Positions 56,599 to 60,587 of a DNA stretch of 60,587 nucleotides are shown here, one piece after another (the stretch's first letter is position 1; every line of letters begins with the position of its first letter). Position numbers and translations under genes: made by a program. This stretch comes from Ignavibacteriota bacterium (GTDB taxonomy: Bacteria; Bacteroidota; Ignavibacteria; UBA10030; UBA6906), in assembly GCA_003158475.1 (NCBI GenBank), contig PMJR01000130.1, positions 1-60,587 of the forward strand, written 5' to 3'. The notes under the pieces are model-generated. The model did not search any database, was not told the DNA's origin, and was given only the letters and a program-made list of their open reading frames with translations.

Positions 56599-58566
56599 TC
56601 ATCTGTGCGTATCGAGATTCCGCTTGAGCACGAGGGCCGCCTGGTACGACGGAAAAAGCCGCAGTGATTCTTCGACCATCCGGCGCGCGGCCGGGAACTC
56701 CCCTTTATTTGCATAGGCGGCGGAGAGACCGTAGCAGATCGTCGCCCTCACCATCGGCTCGTTTTTCCCCCTTGTCAGGCTGTCGGCGGCATTCAGCTGA
56801 CGGATCGCCTCATCCCAGTCCCCCGTGTTGATTTCGATGAGTGCGAGATCGATCTTCGGATACTCGTAGGCGCCGTTCACAGCGATGGATTTCCTGTACC
56901 ATGTGGCGGCTTCCGGAAAATGACGCTGATCCTTCTCGAGGTTTCCGAGGAGATACATGGCAAGCGAGTTGCGGGGCGAGTTTTCAAGGAGTGACTCGTA
57001 TGTTGTCTCTGCCTCGCGGAACAGTCCCTTCCGCTCGAATAGAACTGCCGTGCGGTAGCAGCCGTCATTCCAGTCAAGTGTCCGGTGGTAGACCTGCGTG
57101 GCGATCGACTGCAGTGCGCTGTCTGCGCCGCCGATCACGCGGGACAGGGGCCGGTAGTCTCTGAAGGGCCATCTGCTTGTCAGGAAGGCCATGGCGAGGT
57201 CGGCATGGGCGAGGTCCAACCACGGGATACTGAGACTGTCCATGGAGAAGGGGAGCAACGCGCGCTGGCCCTCCGGGGTGGTGGTCTCCCCGAGAAGCCC
57301 GAGCTTGATGATTTCCCTCAGGTACAGGCATGCAATTTCGTAGTACCCGCGCACATTCGGGTGAAGATGCTCCCAGAAGAGCGTGTCACCGGGGATCCCC
57401 GATGGCGTCAATGACGAGAACAGTGAATCGGAAGAGACGAACGCCACGTGATTCGCCGTGCAGACCCTGCGAATGATGGCGTTGATCTCGGCGGGTGCCC
57501 GGAATTTCAAAAGATCGTCATCTTTTGCCATGAGAAGAAGATCCCGTCCGCCCCCGATATCTCCTGTGGCCAGCCGCACCCTTCCGAGCCAGTACCGGGC
57601 GAATGCATTGGTGGAATCGAAGCGGAGAAGATCGGTGAGGGTTCGGGAGAGCCCGGCATAGTCACCGGCTGCGAACTGCGGGGGAATAGAGGAGAAGGCT
57701 CTGGTGCCGCCGGTTGGGACTGTAAGCGTGTCGTAGGCAAACGGGGGAAAAAGGATGTTCGACGTCACATCGCTGACGATCAACGGGATTTCGCGCGACG
57801 CGCACACCCGGGCGATCTCCCCGAGGTTCGACTCAAACCGGCGGAAGATCCGCGCTGCTTCGGGAGAATCAAGCCGGACCAGGCTGTTGCGAGAAACCTG
57901 TTTCATCAGGTTCCGCTCTCCCCTGGGATCCGTCTCCTGGGACCCCGTCAAGAGCGTGCGGGCAAGCGCGAAGAGCCGGATGTCATACGCGCCGTATTTC
58001 AGGGGGATGACGACAGGCAGCACGCGTTCGATCCACGCTGCTCCGACGCCGTCGGGGCCGTAGAATTCATTGTGGCCCGCGTACAGGAGCATGACGTCGG
58101 GGTGATAGTCGACAAGCCGCTTTGTCAGATCAAGGATGACGTTGGTGTTCACCGCCGCGGCCCCGAAGTTCAGCACCTCAATCTCCCGCCCGGGGTACAG
58201 TGTGCGGAGCTGCTTTCGCAGGATGGACGGGATCGTGGCGTTCATTGCATAGGGGGTCCCGAACATGGACGATTCCCCGATACAGAAGACACGGAAGACG
58301 GACGTCCCCTTCTGCTTCCGGAACCGTTCGGTTTTCAGCTCAGGGACAAGCGGGGCGTCCGGGGGAAAATATCTCTGCAGGAATCCGCGGTTCGCCTCAT
58401 ACCAGAGTGTCCCATCGGTTGTCACTTCGTGCAGGAGCGGAGACGCCAGGGAAGGGGAAAACAGCCTCAGGGATATTTCGCCGGCGAGCAGAAGGAATAG
58501 AAGAGCGAAACCGGGGAACGCACGGAACAGGAATTGCCTTTTTCGGGAGAGCATGCGCCGCTGCAT
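56599..58566 (-). CDS. Membrane-anchored SGNH/GDSL hydrolase with C-terminal TPRs
   Basis: About 655 residues from the ATG at 58566; ATGs at 58554 and 58647 are alternatives, and the open frame continues to 58848 across the divergent gene's start, so that longer form is rejected. One transmembrane helix comes soon after the start. The hydrolase blocks are FCIGESSMFG (block I, Ser nucleophile), 'NFGAAAVNT', 'LLYAGHNEFYG' (block III Asn) and 'FWEHLHPNVRGY' (block V, with Glu replacing the usual Asp). TPR-like helices fill the last ~170 residues. It is probably an envelope esterase, acting on acetylated glycans or lipids. Confidence 0.82.
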   Translation of the reverse strand: MQRRMLSRKRQFLFRAFPGFALLFLLLAGEISLRLFSPSLASPLLHEVTTDGTLWYEANRGFLQRYFPPDAPLVPELKTERFRKQKGTSVFRVFCIGESSMFGTPYAMNATIPSILRKQLRTLYPGREIEVLNFGAAAVNTNVILDLTKRLVDYHPDVMLLYAGHNEFYGPDGVGAAWIERVLPVVIPLKYGAYDIRLFALARTLLTGSQETDPRGERNLMKQVSRNSLVRLDSPEAARIFRRFESNLGEIARVCASREIPLIVSDVTSNILFPPFAYDTLTVPTGGTRAFSSIPPQFAAGDYAGLSRTLTDLLRFDSTNAFARYWLGRVRLATGDIGGGRDLLLMAKDDDLLKFRAPAEINAIIRRVCTANHVAFVSSDSLFSSLTPSGIPGDTLFWEHLHPNVRGYYEIACLYLREIIKLGLLGETTTPEGQRALLPFSMDSLSIPWLDLAHADLAMAFLTSRWPFRDYRPLSRVIGGADSALQSIATQVYHRTLDWNDGCYRTAVLFERKGLFREAETTYESLLENSPRNSLAMYLLGNLEKDQRHFPEAATWYRKSIAVNGAYEYPKIDLALIEINTGDWDEAIRQLNAADSLTRGKNEPMVRATICYGLSAAYANKGEFPAARRMVEESLRLFPSYQAALVLKRNLDTHR

Positions 58567-58724
58567 GTGTGGATGACGTGCTGCATGGAAGATAGAGATC
58601 ACCCCCCTCAGGTGCAATACGCATCGTGTCGCCGCTCCGTCGGCCATTGCGCGCTCTTCTCTTCTGCAGGGCGATCGTCCGGCATCTTGTGTCGTGCGGG
58701 TGATTTGGCTATATTGACCGGACG

Positions 58725-60578
58725 ATGAAAATCCACGGCAACGCAATGCTCCGACGGCATTCCGCACTCTCCACCGTCCTGCTCGTCTGCGCGCTCTCCG
58801 GTGTGTCGCATGCGCAAACAGTGTCATCGCCCGGAGCGGTGATCGCACGGGCGGGTGATATCTTCGTTTCCGAAAGGGAATTCCTTGAGCGGTACGAGAT
58901 GCTCCCCGCCTTCGGCCGTCACCGTCGCTCGCAGACGGAAACCGCGAAGCTTGAGCTCCTCTACTCCATCATTGCGGAAAAGCTGCTGGCGCAGGATGCG
59001 GCGGCGAAGGGGCTGGATACGTCATTCCCGGTCCGGCGCGGGGCGGCCGAGATCGCCAAGCTCCTTGCGCGGGACGAGCTGTACAGAGAGGAAGTGCTCC
59101 AGAAGTCGGGCGTGTCGAAGAAAGAGCTGGAACGGGGACTCGCAGCATCCCAGATCGAGCTCCTGCTGCGCTATGTCTTCTTTACCCGTGAGGAAGACGC
59201 ACAGTTTATCCGGAAGCAGATGCGCCGTTTTGATGATTTTGAGGGGCTGCGGATCGACTCCTCCTTCCACGCCGTCCGTGACACCGCGACGCTCATCTGG
59301 GGTGATGCCGATCCCGGCATCGAAGCGGCTGCCTATCGCCTGAAACGGGGGGAGATATCTCCCGTCACAAAAGCCGGCAGCGGATGGTACGTCTTCACGG
59401 TCTCCTCCGTGCGCAAGAATTTTGCGTATGCCAGCATGGCCTCGGACGTGCTCCGGGATCGTGTCATGCAGACGCTCCGCCGCCGGAAGGAACATGCGCG
59501 GCTCGATGAGTTTGCCGCGGCGGAACTCCGCGGCGGGACAGGGTATGCCGTCGCCCGGTCGTTGCGGGTCCTTGCATCGGCCCTGACACAGGTGTACCGG
59601 GAGGCGGCCCATGATTCGGTCGTGTACCTCACGGCTGATCGTGCGGCTGCGCTCGAGCGAATCTGCGCCCCTTCCCTGCAAGACACAATCGCCGTCGCCG
59701 GAGACCAGTTCTGGTCGATCGGCGATGTGATCGGGAGATTGATGAGACAGGGTTTCGGCGTGGTGCGCACCGCGCTCCCCAGCATTCCGGTCCGTCTCGA
59801 TGCCGAGCTGATGGGTCTGGTGCAGAGGGAATTGATGGCGCAGCGAGCGCTCCGTCGCGGTCTCGATACAATTGCGACGGTGCGACGCCAGGTGGAGATG
59901 TGGCGGGAGTCTCTGCTTGCGTTGTCGGAACGGGATGCCATCCGTGGCGGCGTGACGGTCTCGGATCCCGAGGTCTGGGCCTACCTTAAATGGCAGGACT
60001 CGTCGATCGTCGTACCGCAGGTGCAGATCAGGGAACTCCGGACACGCTCGTTCGAGGAGATGCAGGGGGCGCTTGATGATCTTCAGCACGGCATGTCGCT
60101 GGGTGAGGTGGTGCGAAAATGGTCGGTCGATCCCTCTGCGCGGAGCAGCGGGGGACTTTCCTCCTATTTTCCGGTCACCGAACGGGCTCCCATTGGAGGC
60201 ATCGCGACACGTCTGGCTCTCGGTGAGCGCTACGGCCCGCTTGCCGTGCGGGGGGGGGTGGTGTATTTTGAATTGACCGGAAGGAAGTCGGCACCCGTCG
60301 ATCGCGATTCCTCCACGGCAATCCGCTTTGCGAAAGCACGGGAGGAAGTCACGGAGAAGAAAGGCAGGCGGGCCATTACGCTTTCCCTTGCCGGTCTGGG
60401 GAAGGAAAAGGGGGTGGATGTCTACTTTGACCGGCTCAAGATGCTCGACGTGACAACTATCCCGATGATGACATACCGGATACTCGGGTTTGGCGGGAGA
60501 ATGCTCGCTGTGCCTTTCGTCGTGCCGGAGCTGGATTGGCTTGACGTAAACGAACCGGACCAGAGGATTCAACCCTGA
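58725..60578 (+). CDS. Exported parvulin-type peptidyl-prolyl isomerase
   Basis: 617 residues with a signal peptide ('LSTVLLVCALSGVSHA'); an ATG at 58746 is also possible. The N-terminal part resembles SurA/PrsA-type chaperone helices ('ELLYSIIAEKLLAQDAAAKG', 'GVSKKELERGLAAS'). The parvulin-like region near ~430-530 has 'VQIRELRTRSFEEMQGALDDLQHGMSLGEVVRKWSVDPSARSSGG' in outline, although the domain is shorter than in SurA and some catalytic residues are unclear. It would assist folding of exported or outer-membrane proteins. It diverges from the SGNH gene with about 160 bp between starts and ends 9 bp before the window edge. Confidence 0.85.
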   Translation: MKIHGNAMLRRHSALSTVLLVCALSGVSHAQTVSSPGAVIARAGDIFVSEREFLERYEMLPAFGRHRRSQTETAKLELLYSIIAEKLLAQDAAAKGLDTSFPVRRGAAEIAKLLARDELYREEVLQKSGVSKKELERGLAASQIELLLRYVFFTREEDAQFIRKQMRRFDDFEGLRIDSSFHAVRDTATLIWGDADPGIEAAAYRLKRGEISPVTKAGSGWYVFTVSSVRKNFAYASMASDVLRDRVMQTLRRRKEHARLDEFAAAELRGGTGYAVARSLRVLASALTQVYREAAHDSVVYLTADRAAALERICAPSLQDTIAVAGDQFWSIGDVIGRLMRQGFGVVRTALPSIPVRLDAELMGLVQRELMAQRALRRGLDTIATVRRQVEMWRESLLALSERDAIRGGVTVSDPEVWAYLKWQDSSIVVPQVQIRELRTRSFEEMQGALDDLQHGMSLGEVVRKWSVDPSARSSGGLSSYFPVTERAPIGGIATRLALGERYGPLAVRGGVVYFELTGRKSAPVDRDSSTAIRFAKAREEVTEKKGRRAITLSLAGLGKEKGVDVYFDRLKMLDVTTIPMMTYRILGFGGRMLAVPFVVPELDWLDVNEPDQRIQP

Positions 60579-60587
60579 CGCGGGGGT

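Overview
The window is GC-rich, densely coded DNA from a bacterium of the FCB group, most likely Ignavibacteria/Chlorobi-like or a neighbouring Bacteroidota lineage. The main evidence is two secreted proteins ending in the 'LEQNYPNPFNP...' type IX secretion (T9SS) C-terminal sorting domain, a PorV-like outer-membrane protein, a TonB-dependent receptor with an N-terminal carboxypeptidase-regulatory-like domain, and a two-component-regulator-propeller/SpoIIE protein. The assignment is an inference from protein style; no rRNA or tRNA gene was seen.

Layout. 1-3552: 3' part of a giant T9SS cargo protein (metzincin protease, VWA, GFQWQG repeats). 3652-9291: a partner-switching module (propeller-SpoIIE phosphatase, RsbW-like kinase, STAS antagonist, GAF-SpoIIE phosphatase). 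9291-9790: remnant of a GH47 mannosidase end plus a small orphan gene. 10019-15075: a protein with two Ser/Thr kinase domains and an outer-membrane barrel protein. 15175-19970: AlaX-like editing protein, M64 peptidase, a coiled-coil/lipoprotein pair on the minus strand, a response regulator and a PEBP protein.

19989-30322 (minus strand) is the most striking region: an operon-like alternation of three glutamate dehydrogenases with two ~1000-residue paralogues, each made of two receiver-like domains plus a PEP/pyruvate-binding ATP-grasp domain, with a small zinc-ribbon protein between the last two members. The two class-I GDHs carry different nucleotide-binding motifs (one NAD-type, one NADP-type). 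A 616-bp regulatory gap with three dyads lies upstream.

30939-37995 (plus strand): two membrane-anchored GcvH-like proteins lacking the lipoyl lysine, a HybA-like four-cluster ferredoxin, a HybB/NrfD quinone-interacting protein, a c-haem-motif histidine kinase, an NtrC-type sigma-54 activator and an archaemetzincin. It reads as a redox module with its own redox/haem sensing, but with no recognisable catalytic subunit nearby.

37998-45251: an ECF sigma/anti-sigma pair diverging from a DUF4139 protein and a VWA protein, then a TonB-like protein and a UgpC/MalK-type ATPase. 45424-56525: a LacI regulator with a clear promoter-operator, followed by TonB receptor, large secreted protein, PorV-like protein and a T9SS cargo protein, closed by a strong terminator. 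56599-60578: a divergent SGNH hydrolase with tetratricopeptide repeats and a parvulin-type prolyl isomerase.
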